This document shows, one piece after another, positions 9,418 through 17,436 of a stretch of DNA of 64,000 nucleotides (positions are counted from its first letter, which is position 1; every line of letters begins with the position of its first letter). Origin of the DNA: Flavobacterium sp. CF136 (GTDB taxonomy: Bacteria > Bacteroidota > Bacteroidia > Flavobacteriales > Flavobacteriaceae). The stretch covers positions 1 to 64,000 of the forward strand of contig NZ_AKJZ01000040.1 of the NCBI RefSeq assembly GCF_000282055.1, in the 5' to 3' direction. A program made the translations under genes and the position numbers. The notes beneath the pieces are model-generated. The model was not told the origin of the DNA. It searched no databases and worked only from the letters and a program-made list of their open reading frames with translations.

Positions 9418-9455
9418 AACCCCGACAAGTTTTTGAAACTTGTCGGGGTTTATTT
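9418..9455 (+). terminator. recA terminator
   Basis: A perfect 15-bp stem (9418-9432 with 9436-9450), three-base loop and GC-rich centre (CCCCGACAAG), followed by a T-rich run. Confidence 0.85.
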
Positions 9456-9475
9456 TAAAAAAAAACACATTTTTA

Positions 9476-9505
9476 ACGCAACCTTTTTGAAATAACCTCA
9501 TCTTA
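9476..9505 (+). promoter_or_regulatory. ECF-sigma-like promoter motif 1
   Basis: GCAACC (9478-9483), 14 bases, then TCATCT (9498-9503). It resembles the AAC / GTC-type signature of extracytoplasmic-function sigma promoters. The downstream stretch to the hairpin at 9596 has no ORF longer than four codons, so a short RNA is possible. The 13-mer ACGCAACCTTTTT recurs at 9665. Confidence 0.45.
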
Positions 9506-9595
9506 TAAATTAACATACATAAAATTTAAAATGGTATTGTCATAAGTACCCATTTTTAAAGGTTTTTAAAGTAAATTTGGTTGATTGTTTTAAAT

Positions 9596-9636
9596 AAAAA
9601 GCCGTTAGTTTTGTTTTTAGTGCTAACGGTTTTTTA
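9596..9636 (+). terminator. Rho-independent terminator
   Basis: CCGTTAG (9602-9608) pairs with CTAACGG (9623-9629), extended by an A-run on the left and a T-run on the right. No CDS lies between it and the recA terminator, so it would end a short noncoding transcript. Confidence 0.75.
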
Positions 9637-9664
9637 TTATTTTTTAAGAATTTTATACTTTTTT

Positions 9665-9695
9665 ACGCAACCTTTTTCATTTTTAATAGTCTATA
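9665..9695 (+). promoter_or_regulatory. ECF-sigma-like promoter motif 2
   Basis: GCAACC (9667-9672), 14 bases, then TAGTCT (9687-9692), the same spacing as the motif at 9478. It lies 66 bases upstream of the 34-codon ORF at 9758. Confidence 0.45.
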
Positions 9696-9757
9696 GTATT
9701 ATACGTTAACTTGAGTTTGAACAAACTCTTTATTATCAACTGTTAATATTTTTGATC

Positions 9758-9862
9758 ATGAAAGAAAAATTAGAAGTGTTGTTTAATAAAAACCGTAAAA
9801 AAACAAAATTAAAATTTAAAAAAGTGTTACGATTTATTTCAGAAAAAATAATTCATCGATAA
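9758..9862 (+). CDS. Putative 34-residue basic peptide
   Basis: ATG to TAA, 34 codons, starting MKEKLEVLFNKNRKKTK. It is very basic (about 13 Lys/Arg against three Glu), with an amphipathic second half. I do not recognise it. Support is positional: an ECF-like promoter motif upstream and a good terminator 37 bases after the stop, in an otherwise empty region. It could be a stress-induced nucleic-acid- or membrane-binding peptide, or a chance ORF in an A-rich stretch. Confidence 0.4.
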   Translation: MKEKLEVLFNKNRKKTKLKFKKVLRFISEKIIHR

Positions 9863-9898
9863 ATTTTGAATATTAAAAGGGGTTTTAAATTCAAAAGA

Positions 9899-9937
9899 AA
9901 ACCCGGCATGTCGTCAAACATATGCCGGGTTTAGATT
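9899..9937. terminator. Bidirectional terminator between the small ORF and plsC
   Basis: AAACCCGGCAT (9899-9909) pairs with ATGCCGGGTTT (9922-9932) around a 12-base loop. T-rich sequence flanks it in both directions, between convergent units. Confidence 0.8.
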
Positions 9938-9950
9938 TTTATACAATTTA

Positions 9951-10703
9951 TTAATCCTGATCTGCTTTCTTAAATTGAAGCAATCCTTTGTAAATCAATT
10001 GTCTGGTTTGATCACGAAGATCTTTTCTTCTTTCTGCTCCCAGTCCTTTGGTTTCAATAAAAGAAAGTACTTTTACCCGCATTTTTCCAGGACTTCCACT
10101 TAAAAAAGTATACGAAAAGCGCTCCTTATTATCGGCAAAAACAATTGGAACAATCGGAATTTGATGTTCAATTGCCAAACGAAAAGCACCATCTTTAAAT
10201 TCATCCAGCAAAATTGTTTCATCATCAGGGACTCCTCCCTCAGGAAAAATACAAATACTTAATCCTTGATTCAGGCGATTTTGAGCTCTTTTAAAAACTT
10301 CATTTTTACTTTTCGAAGAATTTCTATCAACCAAAATACAGGTACGTTTATAGAAAAAACCAAACAAGGGAATCTTCGAAAGTTCTTTTTTTCCAACAAA
10401 AACAAATGGATTTCTAACCACAGCCAACATCAGCATAATGTCAGACATTGATGTATGGTTAGCAACAATCATATAACTTTTACCTTTTTCTAATTTTTGC
10501 TCACGTTTAGTTTTGTAATAAAAACCCATTCCGAAAAGAATGAATTTTGCCCAGATACGAGCCATTTTAAAAAAATACGGATAGCCACTTTCGGTTATAA
10601 TAGAAATCAACAAAAATGGCAGCATAATCAATATCGGGATGGCCATTAAGATATAAAACCAAATGCGCCAGATAACCCAAAAAATAATTTTTATTCCTTT
10701 CAT
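9951..10703 (-). CDS. plsC: 1-acyl-sn-glycerol-3-phosphate acyltransferase family protein
   Basis: Membrane acyltransferase of phospholipid synthesis that adds the second acyl chain to lysophosphatidate. It has an N-terminal hydrophobic anchor, the catalytic NHTSMSD (NHxxxxD) block and the substrate-binding IFPEGG motif. I choose the ATG at 10703 (MKGIKIIFW...). The frame extends upstream to 10814, but a -7 box TACATTTG lies at 10716-10709, inside that extension, so longer starts would not be on the transcript. Ends 14 bases from a bidirectional terminator. Confidence 0.85.
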   Translation of the reverse strand: MKGIKIIFWVIWRIWFYILMAIPILIMLPFLLISIITESGYPYFFKMARIWAKFILFGMGFYYKTKREQKLEKGKSYMIVANHTSMSDIMLMLAVVRNPFVFVGKKELSKIPLFGFFYKRTCILVDRNSSKSKNEVFKRAQNRLNQGLSICIFPEGGVPDDETILLDEFKDGAFRLAIEHQIPIVPIVFADNKERFSYTFLSGSPGKMRVKVLSFIETKGLGAERRKDLRDQTRQLIYKGLLQFKKADQD

Positions 10704-10708
10704 GGTTT

Positions 10709-10716
10709 CAAATGTA
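10709..10716 (-). promoter_or_regulatory. -7 box of plsC that fixes its start
   Basis: TACATTTG on the minus strand ends five bases before the ATG at 10703. No clear -33 TTG is visible. Confidence 0.5.
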
Positions 10717-10839
10717 AGAAATCGGAGGTGAATTTTCATAAAAGAATTAACTTTGCGAATCATAAAGAATACAAATTTGAAATAAACCGACAAATTTTTC
10801 ATAAAAACATGCAATCTTTGCGGTTAAGAAAACAATAGA

Positions 10840-11814
10840 ATGGCAAAAATACTTACCGGCGTTCAGAGTACCGGAACACCACACTTAGGGAATTTATTAG
10901 GGGCAATTATACCTGCAATCGAATTATCAAATAATCCTGCAAACGAATCTTTTTTGTTTATTGCTGATTTACATTCAATTACACAAATAAAAGATGGTAA
11001 AACATTAAGAGAAAATACATATAGCACAGCAGCAGCATGGCTTGCTTGTGGTTTAAATCCTGACAAAGTAACTTTTTACAGACAATCTGATGTAGCTCAA
11101 ACTGCAGAATTAACCTGGTATTTAAGTTGCTTTTTTCCGTTTCAACGCTTGACTTTAGCACATTCTTTCAAAGACAAATCAGATCGTTTAGATGATGTAA
11201 ATGCAGGTCTTTTTACATACCCAATGTTAATGGCCGCTGATATTTTATTATACGATGCCGAGTTTGTTCCCGTTGGTAAAGACCAATTACAGCATTTAGA
11301 AATTACTCGTGATGTTGCTTCACGTTTCAATCATCAAATGGGAGAGACATTTGTAATCCCTGAAGCTAAAATTCAGGAAGACAGTATGTTGATTCCCGGT
11401 ACCAATGGTGGAAAAATGAGCAAATCGGCCAATAATATTATCAATATTTTCCTGGACGATAAAACACTTCGCAAACAGGTAATGAGTATTGAAACTGACA
11501 GCACACCTCTTGAAGAACCTAAAAATCCGGATACCTGTAATGCTTTTGCGATTTATTCATTATTAGCAACTGAAGTTCAGATTGCCGAAATGAGGGCTAA
11601 TTATTTAGGCGGGAATTATGGTTACGGTCACGCCAAACAAGCTTTGTTTGAATTGATTACAGAAAAATTTAAAACTGAGAGAGAGAAATACAATTACTAT
11701 ATTAACAATCTTGAAGAAGTTGATGCACTCTTAAAAAAAGGGGCAGAAAAAGCTTCAGTTATTGCTGATGGGGTCTTAGAAAGAGTCCGCGAGAAACTTG
11801 GTTTCGGAAAATAA
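10840..11814 (+). CDS. trpS: Tryptophanyl-tRNA synthetase
   Basis: Class I aminoacyl-tRNA synthetase that charges tRNA-Trp. The HIGH-equivalent is in GVQSTGTPHLGNLLGA (residues ~7-22) and the KMSKS loop is GGKMSKSANN (~190). Other family markers are DLHSIT, PMLMAADILLYDAEFVPVGKDQLQHLE and the C-terminal helical region. Its 324 residues are normal for bacterial TrpRS. It is divergent from plsC, with a weak -7-like AATCTTTG at 10813-10820. Confidence 0.95.
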   Translation: MAKILTGVQSTGTPHLGNLLGAIIPAIELSNNPANESFLFIADLHSITQIKDGKTLRENTYSTAAAWLACGLNPDKVTFYRQSDVAQTAELTWYLSCFFPFQRLTLAHSFKDKSDRLDDVNAGLFTYPMLMAADILLYDAEFVPVGKDQLQHLEITRDVASRFNHQMGETFVIPEAKIQEDSMLIPGTNGGKMSKSANNIINIFLDDKTLRKQVMSIETDSTPLEEPKNPDTCNAFAIYSLLATEVQIAEMRANYLGGNYGYGHAKQALFELITEKFKTEREKYNYYINNLEEVDALLKKGAEKASVIADGVLERVREKLGFGK

Positions 11815-11827
11815 AACTATTTTTTAG

Positions 11828-11883
11828 CCACGAATTACACAAATTTTTGATAATTAAATCGGTACAAATCGTGTAATTCGTGG
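11828..11883. repeat. Palindromic intergenic repeat, copy B
   Basis: CCACGAATTACAC (11828-11840) is perfectly mirrored by GTGTAATTCGTGG (11871-11883). It lies between the convergent trpS and dprA genes, with a T-rich run on the right, and may serve as a terminator. It is related to copies at 7598 and 38397. Confidence 0.65.
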
Positions 11884-11896
11884 TAACTTTTTTACT

Positions 11897-12997
11897 CTAG
11901 ATAGCCTCAAACAATTTCCCCGGCAAAGGTCTGATTACACCCTTAAGCTCCATATTCAATAGCATTCCTGATATTTTATAGATAGGAAATTCACATTGTA
12001 GTGCAATAATATCCAACAATTCTTTTCCGTTTTTAAGCAGATAATCGTAGATTTTTTGTTCCTCTAATTCTAAATCTACAAACAGTTGTTTTTGAACCGG
12101 TTTAGATTTGTTTTCGATATCCCAATTGAGCATATAAACCAAATCGGCGGCACTGGTTAATACATTTGCTTTCTGGATTTTTATCAATTGATTACATCCC
12201 TGACTGTATTTGTCTGTTACACGTCCGGGAACGGCAAAAACATCACGATTGTAATCGTTTGCCAGATTGGCTGTAATAAGCGAGCCTCCCCTATCTGCTG
12301 ATTCTATTACGATTGTTGCTTCAGTCATGCCAGCTACTATTCTGTTTCGTCGCACAAAATTTTCTTTGTCAGGATTGGTTGAACTCCAAAATTCGGTTAT
12401 AAAACCACCATTTTCTTCCATTTTTGACATGTACTTTTTATGTGTTTTTGGATAAATCTGATTTAAACCATGTGCCAAAACGCCTATTGTTTGCAGTTTG
12501 TTTTCCATTGCAAACTGATGGGCCACAATATCAACACCATATGCAAAACCACTAACTATTATTGGATCAAGCGGAGCCAGGTCTTCAATTAAATTTTTAC
12601 AAAATTCTGTTCCGTACGAGGTTATTTGTCGTGTGCCAACAATACTTATTATTTTTCTGTTTTTTAAATTGATATTGCCTGACGAAAAAATAAGAACAGG
12701 CGAATCAATACAATGTTTAAGGCGTTCAGGATAATTCTCATCTTGAAAAAATGATGTTTTTATATTGTTTTTTATGATGAATTGAAGCTCCTGATTTGCT
12801 TTTTCAAAGACTGATTTATCTTTTATGTTTTTCAGCAATACTGAGCCAACCCCATCTATAGCAGCAATTTGGTTCGTTTTGGTCTTAAAAATTTCTTCGG
12901 CACTACCAAAATTTGCTAATAATTTTTTAGCCATAATGTCTCCAACACCTTCCACCCGAAGCAAGGCTAATAAGTAAAATAAATCTTGTTCTGACAT
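11897..12997 (-). CDS. dprA: DNA-processing protein DprA
   Basis: Loads RecA on incoming single-stranded DNA during natural transformation. N-terminal helix-hairpin-helix region (RVEGVGDIMAKKLLANFGSAEEIF), the Rossmann-like core with SIVGTRQITSYG, VSGFAYGVDIVAHQFAM and GGSLITANLANDYNRDVFAVPG, then a C-terminal winged-helix domain (residues ~310-366). The full 366 residues are present. A minus-strand -7 box TATATTTG lies at 13064-13057. It faces trpS tail to tail across a palindromic repeat. Confidence 0.93.
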   Translation of the reverse strand: MSEQDLFYLLALLRVEGVGDIMAKKLLANFGSAEEIFKTKTNQIAAIDGVGSVLLKNIKDKSVFEKANQELQFIIKNNIKTSFFQDENYPERLKHCIDSPVLIFSSGNINLKNRKIISIVGTRQITSYGTEFCKNLIEDLAPLDPIIVSGFAYGVDIVAHQFAMENKLQTIGVLAHGLNQIYPKTHKKYMSKMEENGGFITEFWSSTNPDKENFVRRNRIVAGMTEATIVIESADRGGSLITANLANDYNRDVFAVPGRVTDKYSQGCNQLIKIQKANVLTSAADLVYMLNWDIENKSKPVQKQLFVDLELEEQKIYDYLLKNGKELLDIIALQCEFPIYKISGMLLNMELKGVIRPLPGKLFEAI

Positions 12998-13056
12998 GGC
13001 GTATATAATTTTTTAAAGGATGATAATTCTTAAAAACAGGATTTGTTTTAAAACGA

Positions 13057-13064
13057 CAAATATA
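13057..13064 (-). promoter_or_regulatory. -7 box of dprA
   Basis: TATATTTG on the minus strand, 59 bases before the dprA start codon. Confidence 0.45.
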
Positions 13065-13204
13065 TGAATTAGAAGTAAATTCTTTCAAAAATAAAAATTT
13101 AAAGATATCTTCGTCGATTTATAAAATTGCTTAAAATATTTAACTTACTGAAAACTAATTGTCTATAAAAACATGTGAATTGTTAATAAAAATTGTGAAT
13201 AAAA

Positions 13205-13235
13205 TTTTGATAACTATATTGGATGCATAACTTTG
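13205..13235 (+). promoter_or_regulatory. Promoter of the HU/SPOR gene, nearly leaderless
   Basis: TTTTG (13205-13209), 18 bases, then TAACTTTG (13228-13235). It ends five bases before the ATG at 13241 and lies downstream of the alternative ATG at 13223, which is therefore unlikely to be used. Confidence 0.65.
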
Positions 13236-13240
13236 TTACT

Positions 13241-14200
13241 ATGAAAATCGAAACTTACATCTCGCAGTTATTGTATCGTTATCAGTGTGTAACGGTTCCC
13301 GGGTTTGGAGCATTCTTGTCTGAAACTCAGTCGGCACAGCTTAATGAAAGCACAAATTCGTTTTTTCCACCTAAAAAAATGATCTCTTTTAACAGTCAAA
13401 TCAAAAACAATGATGGTTTGCTGGCAAATCATATTGCTCATGCAGAAAAAACTTCATACGGGTTTGCCGTAAGTGCAATAGCATTTGAGGTTTTAAGCTG
13501 GAAAAAAACGTTGGAAGAAAACGGAATAGTATATTTAAAAAATATTGGTGAAATTGGTTTGAATGAGGATAACAATCTAATTTTCTTTCCAACTGATCAA
13601 AACAATTACCTGTCAACTTCTTTCGGATTAAGCCCGTTTATTTCGCCTTTGGTAAAAAGAGAAATTTTCGAAAAGAAAATTGAATCAATCGAACAAGGTA
13701 AAACTGCAGCACTATATCCTGAAGAAAGTAAAAAATCTTCAAATTCGTATTTGAAATATGCTGCCGTATTTGTACTGACATTAGGAATTACCGGAAGTAT
13801 TGGCTACCCTTTATATCAAAATCAAATAGCAACACAAACACTTATAGTTGAAAGTGCTGTTCAGAAAAAAGTACAGAATAAAATTCAGGAAGCAACTTTT
13901 TTAATTCAAAACCCTTTACCTGCAGTTACCCTTTCTGTTGATACGGCAAAAACAGATGAAAAATCTATGCTGCCTTACCATATAATTGCTGGTGCTTATA
14001 GAAGTGAACGAAACGCAAAAAAAGCATACAATCAGTTAATAAAAAATGGTTACGAAGCCCGAATGCTTGGAGAAAACAAACACGGATTATTCCCGGTTTT
14101 ATACGGAAGTTATGCCACTATGGCTGAAGCCGAAAATGCCCAAAGAGAAATCCAAAAGGCTGAAAATCCTGATGCCTGGATTTTAATTCAAAAATTATAA
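13241..14200 (+). CDS. HU-like (CCDC81-type) and SPOR-domain membrane protein
   Basis: A 319-residue protein. Residues ~1-125 (KIETYISQLLYRYQCVTVPGFGAFLSE ... IVYLKNIGEIGL) look like two HU/IHF-fold modules of the CCDC81-like type. A transmembrane helix (~YLKYAAVFVLTLGITGSIGYPLY) follows, then a linker and a C-terminal SPOR domain (YHIIAGAYRSERNAKKAYNQLIKNGYEARML). SPOR domains bind denuded peptidoglycan at division sites. The N-terminal part would be cytoplasmic, so the protein could link DNA or a protein partner to the septum; that is inference. The start is decided by the promoter, whose -7 box is five bases upstream. Confidence 0.8.
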   Translation: MKIETYISQLLYRYQCVTVPGFGAFLSETQSAQLNESTNSFFPPKKMISFNSQIKNNDGLLANHIAHAEKTSYGFAVSAIAFEVLSWKKTLEENGIVYLKNIGEIGLNEDNNLIFFPTDQNNYLSTSFGLSPFISPLVKREIFEKKIESIEQGKTAALYPEESKKSSNSYLKYAAVFVLTLGITGSIGYPLYQNQIATQTLIVESAVQKKVQNKIQEATFLIQNPLPAVTLSVDTAKTDEKSMLPYHIIAGAYRSERNAKKAYNQLIKNGYEARMLGENKHGLFPVLYGSYATMAEAENAQREIQKAENPDAWILIQKL

Positions 14201-14205
14201 AACTT

Positions 14206-14238
14206 AAAAAAACCTATTCTCAACGAATAGGTTTTTTT
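14206..14238. terminator. Bidirectional terminator
   Basis: A 14-bp stem (14206-14219 with 14225-14238) with five-base loop, A-run on the left and T-run on the right, between convergent genes. The stop codon of the minus-strand gene is embedded in its right arm. Confidence 0.85.
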
Positions 14239-15004
14239 ATTCTGAAACTATCCTGGCATCCTGAGAAAGTATTACATTCTCTTTGTTATAAATAGTTAAA
14301 CTTGCTGGGGAAGCTTCTTTTTCTCGCAAGGGTGCAATGTAACATTCATAAAGATATTGTCCTCTTTTGAAATCATAATGGTGATTACCTCCTGTTCCAT
14401 CAGCAACAAACTTTCCATTAGTTATCACTAAATCAGGCTTTTCACTCATCTTCTGGTTTTGAGACCAGGAAGCATATCTGTAATTTTGATTTCCTAAATC
14501 ATCAATTCTGATTTTGAATTTAGAAGTAACCAAAACACAAACCGGTTCTTCAAATTTAGCTAAAGAAGAGTGTACAGCATTTTGTTCTGCTTTTATCAGT
14601 TTTACTTTCAGGTCACTCTCCAATTTTGATTGGTAATTTATAGCGATCAAACGACCATCTTCATCAATCCACATATCTCCATTATTGAGCATAATTCCAC
14701 GCCATCCCACTTGTTCCCAATCTTTGGCAGGGTTAGATTTTATGATTTTATCCTTTAGCGTAATATCAAAAATTTCATTGTATCTTTTAATAAATTCTGT
14801 TTTGTTTTTAATTACCGGAATCGGATATTCTCTCTTAAATGGATATTTAACCAATTCAGCAACAGCTTCTTTTTTATCTTTTTTTACACAGTCAATAAAA
14901 TAGATAATCCCTTTTTGATATTCTTTTTTCAATTCCTGGGCGACAACAAAATTTGCTGAAAAAACCAGAAGAAAAAGACATATGATTTTTGATTTCATTT
15001 TCAT
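14237..15004 (-). CDS. Exported protein of unknown function
   Basis: A 255-residue protein that I do not recognise. Residues ~1-23 form a signal peptide (MKMKSKIICLFLLVFSANFVVAQ). The mature part has WEQVGWRGIMLNNGDMWIDEDGRLIAINY, a pattern reminiscent of NTF2-like folds, followed by a beta-rich C-terminal half (~160-255). No lipobox and no T9SS domain. It is monocistronic, shares a terminator with the HU/SPOR gene, and has a parS-like palindrome 22 bases before its start. Confidence 0.6.
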   Translation of the reverse strand: MKMKSKIICLFLLVFSANFVVAQELKKEYQKGIIYFIDCVKKDKKEAVAELVKYPFKREYPIPVIKNKTEFIKRYNEIFDITLKDKIIKSNPAKDWEQVGWRGIMLNNGDMWIDEDGRLIAINYQSKLESDLKVKLIKAEQNAVHSSLAKFEEPVCVLVTSKFKIRIDDLGNQNYRYASWSQNQKMSEKPDLVITNGKFVADGTGGNHHYDFKRGQYLYECYIAPLREKEASPASLTIYNKENVILSQDARIVSE

Positions 15005-15025
15005 ATAAATTAATTATTAATTCGT

Positions 15026-15039
15026 GTTTTACGTGGAAC
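15026..15039. promoter_or_regulatory. Degenerate parS-like palindrome
   Basis: GTTTTACGTGGAAC, two mismatches from the GTTCCACGTGGAAC sites at 21.7-21.9 kb. It could be an outlying ParB site. Confidence 0.45.
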
Positions 15040-15057
15040 ACTCAGCATTGAAAGTAA

Positions 15058-17337
15058 TCAATTTATACTGGCTTTAAACATTTTCAATTCATCCCAGGTA
15101 AATTTGTCACCATGTTTTTCTTTCAATCCATTTAGGGATTCTTCCTGATAAAACTGAAAGGCTTCACGCAGAGCCAATATTTTATCATATGGAAGAACAT
15201 CAGAAAGTTCGATTTTTTTAGCCTGAATTAATTTAACCAAATGCGTTTCAATAGTTTGCGCGGTAAGTTTTCGAATTCGGGCAATATCCTGAACTGAATT
15301 CTTTTCGATCCATAAATCATATGTTTCCTCAACAGTCGTTTTTTTGACAGCTTTTGGTTCATTTTTATCCAGTTTTTTTGAAGTATACCGAATAACCGGT
15401 TCATCTGATTTAAAAATGTCTGTATTGGTCATTTTAAATTCTTCACGAATCTTTTCGAGCTTATTTGATTTGAAATTTTTAATAACTGACGAAGTCAATT
15501 TTTCTTTGCAGATGGTTTCTCCCGCCACAACAATTTCAATCAATAATTTAGCTTTCATCAATCGTAAAACAGCTTTAGTCTGCAAGTCATCCAGAAAGGC
15601 TAATTCTTCATAAAATTCTTTTACTTTTTTAAATTTCTGAATTTCAGCCATTTTTTGTAAAATATCCATAACCAATTTATCCATCGGTTTGAAAAAATAG
15701 TCATAAGCTGCCTCTACTCTTTCCTGGACAAAAAACAAATCGACTGTTTCCTTATTAAAAATCTTATTAAGCTGATTAATGAATTTTTGTGAAGGATCTA
15801 TAAGCTGATCAATCGTTTCTAAACGCTTGTGTGCCCAAATAGCATGTTTGGTTTTTTCAGAGTTTGCAGCATTTTCGTTGTAACTAAAACGATGATTTCG
15901 CCATTCCTGAGCCAAGTCTGTCCAATTAAAGCTGTTAATCAAATAGTTATGAATAAAATTCTTTGTTTCGAAGTGTAAAGATTTCTTCAGAACATCATCG
16001 GTCGCTTTGTTCAACGCATAGTCCATGACATCCTGGTCATTAGAAATACCATTCATCTGCATCGGAGAAAGCAAAATAAGCCCATTTAAAGATCTTAAAC
16101 GTGATAATGCAACATATGCCTGTCCCGGAAGAAAAACTTGCGATACATCGAGCGCAGCTTTGTCGAAAGTTAATCCCTGGCTTTTATGCACCGTAATTGC
16201 CCACGCCAATTTGATCGGATAATGTGCAAATGTGCCTAAAACTTCCTCCTCTATTTCTTTTGTGAGTTCATTTACTTTGTAACGAATATTTTTCCATTCA
16301 TATTTCTCTACTTCTATCGTTTTGTTCTCTTCGGGGAAATGCACAAAAATCTCTTCAGGAGAAAGTGACTTGATAACGCCCATTTTTCCATTAAAATATC
16401 GTTTTTCAAAAGACAAATCGTTTTTAACGAACATTACCTGTGCACCTACTTTCAGCTTAAGATTTTCTTCGACCGGAAAAATTTTTTCCGGAAAATCACT
16501 TACTATAAAAGGCAAATAGGAATACTCTTTTCCGGCTAAATCATTTATTGACTGCTCGTTGATAGAATCTGCTTTGGCATTATGCGTAGTTAATGTGATA
16601 TAACCCTGATAGTTTTTTAAATCAAAATCCGGTTTTACATATTGGTTCAAAAACTGAATATCCTCAGCTGAAATCTGATTATTACGAAGATTATTCAAAA
16701 CTGAAATAAAATCATCATCAGTCTGGCGGTAAATTTTAGATAATTCAATGTATAATGGCGGGCTTTGCTGTATTGCATGCGAATGAAAAAAGAATTTCCC
16801 TTTATAATAATTTCGCAACGTTCGCCATTCTTCATCACGAATTACTGGCGGCAGTTGCAATAAATCTCCAATAAAAAGCACCTGAACACCTCCAAAAGCA
16901 TTTGAATTCCTTCGGACAGTCTGCATCATAAAGTCAATTGCATCAAGTAAATCAGCGCGTAACATACTTACTTCATCAATAATCAGTAATTCCATGTTTC
17001 TGATTACATTACGCTTTACATTATTCATTTTAAAATGTCTGCGCAATGTTTCCTTATTTTCGAATTTAACCGTCTCAGTAAACTGTGGATTCGCCTCATA
17101 AGATGGAATAAAAGCAGAAAAAGGCAGTTGAAACATTGAATGAATAGTAACGCCGCCCGCATTTAAGGCAGCAATTCCCGTTGGAGCTACAACTACTGTG
17201 TTTTTATGCGTTGTGTTAATAATTTCGCGTAAAAGCGTAGTTTTCCCCGTTCCGGCCTTACCCGTAAGAAAGATCGACTTTTGCGTCTGATTGATAAATT
17301 GTAGTGTATAAGCTGCTGCTTCTGAAACGTTTTGCAT
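15058..17337 (-). CDS. PIF1-like helicase with C-terminal helix-turn-helix
   Basis: A 759-residue ATPase. Walker A GKAGTGKTTLL and APTGIAALNAGG lie in the first ~65 residues, with Walker B LLIDEVSML near residue 120. The C-terminal helicase motif block VHKSQGLTFDKAALDVSQ...YVALSRLRSLNGLIL lies at about 380-425. This is the RecD2/PIF1 superfamily 1 layout. The last ~90 residues (VEETYDLWIEKNSVQDIARIRKLTAQTIETHLVKLI) match a helicase-associated helix-turn-helix. It is expected to unwind DNA 5' to 3' in replication or repair; the exact role is unknown. It follows an OmpH-like gene but a terminator separates them. Confidence 0.85.
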   Translation of the reverse strand: MQNVSEAAAYTLQFINQTQKSIFLTGKAGTGKTTLLREIINTTHKNTVVVAPTGIAALNAGGVTIHSMFQLPFSAFIPSYEANPQFTETVKFENKETLRRHFKMNNVKRNVIRNMELLIIDEVSMLRADLLDAIDFMMQTVRRNSNAFGGVQVLFIGDLLQLPPVIRDEEWRTLRNYYKGKFFFHSHAIQQSPPLYIELSKIYRQTDDDFISVLNNLRNNQISAEDIQFLNQYVKPDFDLKNYQGYITLTTHNAKADSINEQSINDLAGKEYSYLPFIVSDFPEKIFPVEENLKLKVGAQVMFVKNDLSFEKRYFNGKMGVIKSLSPEEIFVHFPEENKTIEVEKYEWKNIRYKVNELTKEIEEEVLGTFAHYPIKLAWAITVHKSQGLTFDKAALDVSQVFLPGQAYVALSRLRSLNGLILLSPMQMNGISNDQDVMDYALNKATDDVLKKSLHFETKNFIHNYLINSFNWTDLAQEWRNHRFSYNENAANSEKTKHAIWAHKRLETIDQLIDPSQKFINQLNKIFNKETVDLFFVQERVEAAYDYFFKPMDKLVMDILQKMAEIQKFKKVKEFYEELAFLDDLQTKAVLRLMKAKLLIEIVVAGETICKEKLTSSVIKNFKSNKLEKIREEFKMTNTDIFKSDEPVIRYTSKKLDKNEPKAVKKTTVEETYDLWIEKNSVQDIARIRKLTAQTIETHLVKLIQAKKIELSDVLPYDKILALREAFQFYQEESLNGLKEKHGDKFTWDELKMFKASIN

Positions 17338-17381
17338 TTGGCGTGTATTGAAATCTAAAAGTATCGCATTTTTATAAAAGA

Positions 17382-17414
17382 AAAAACCTAAATCTATAAT
17401 AGATTTAGGTTTTT
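17382..17414 (-). terminator. Terminator of the OmpH-like gene
   Basis: A perfect 15-bp stem (17382-17396 with 17400-17414) and three-base loop. On the minus strand a T-run follows, just after the stop at 17437. Confidence 0.8.
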
Positions 17415-17436
17415 AAAATTTAGTTAGTTTAGTTTT

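Larger units (their letters stand above)
9383..9950. other. Region between recA and plsC with hairpins and paired promoter motifs
   Basis: 568 bases with no long ORF. From left to right: recA terminator, first ECF-like promoter motif (9478), a -7-like TAAATTTG (9572-9579), second terminator (9596-9636), second ECF-like motif (9667), a 34-codon ORF (9758-9862) and a terminator shared with plsC. The layout suggests one short noncoding transcript and one small-protein transcript. Confidence 0.55.
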
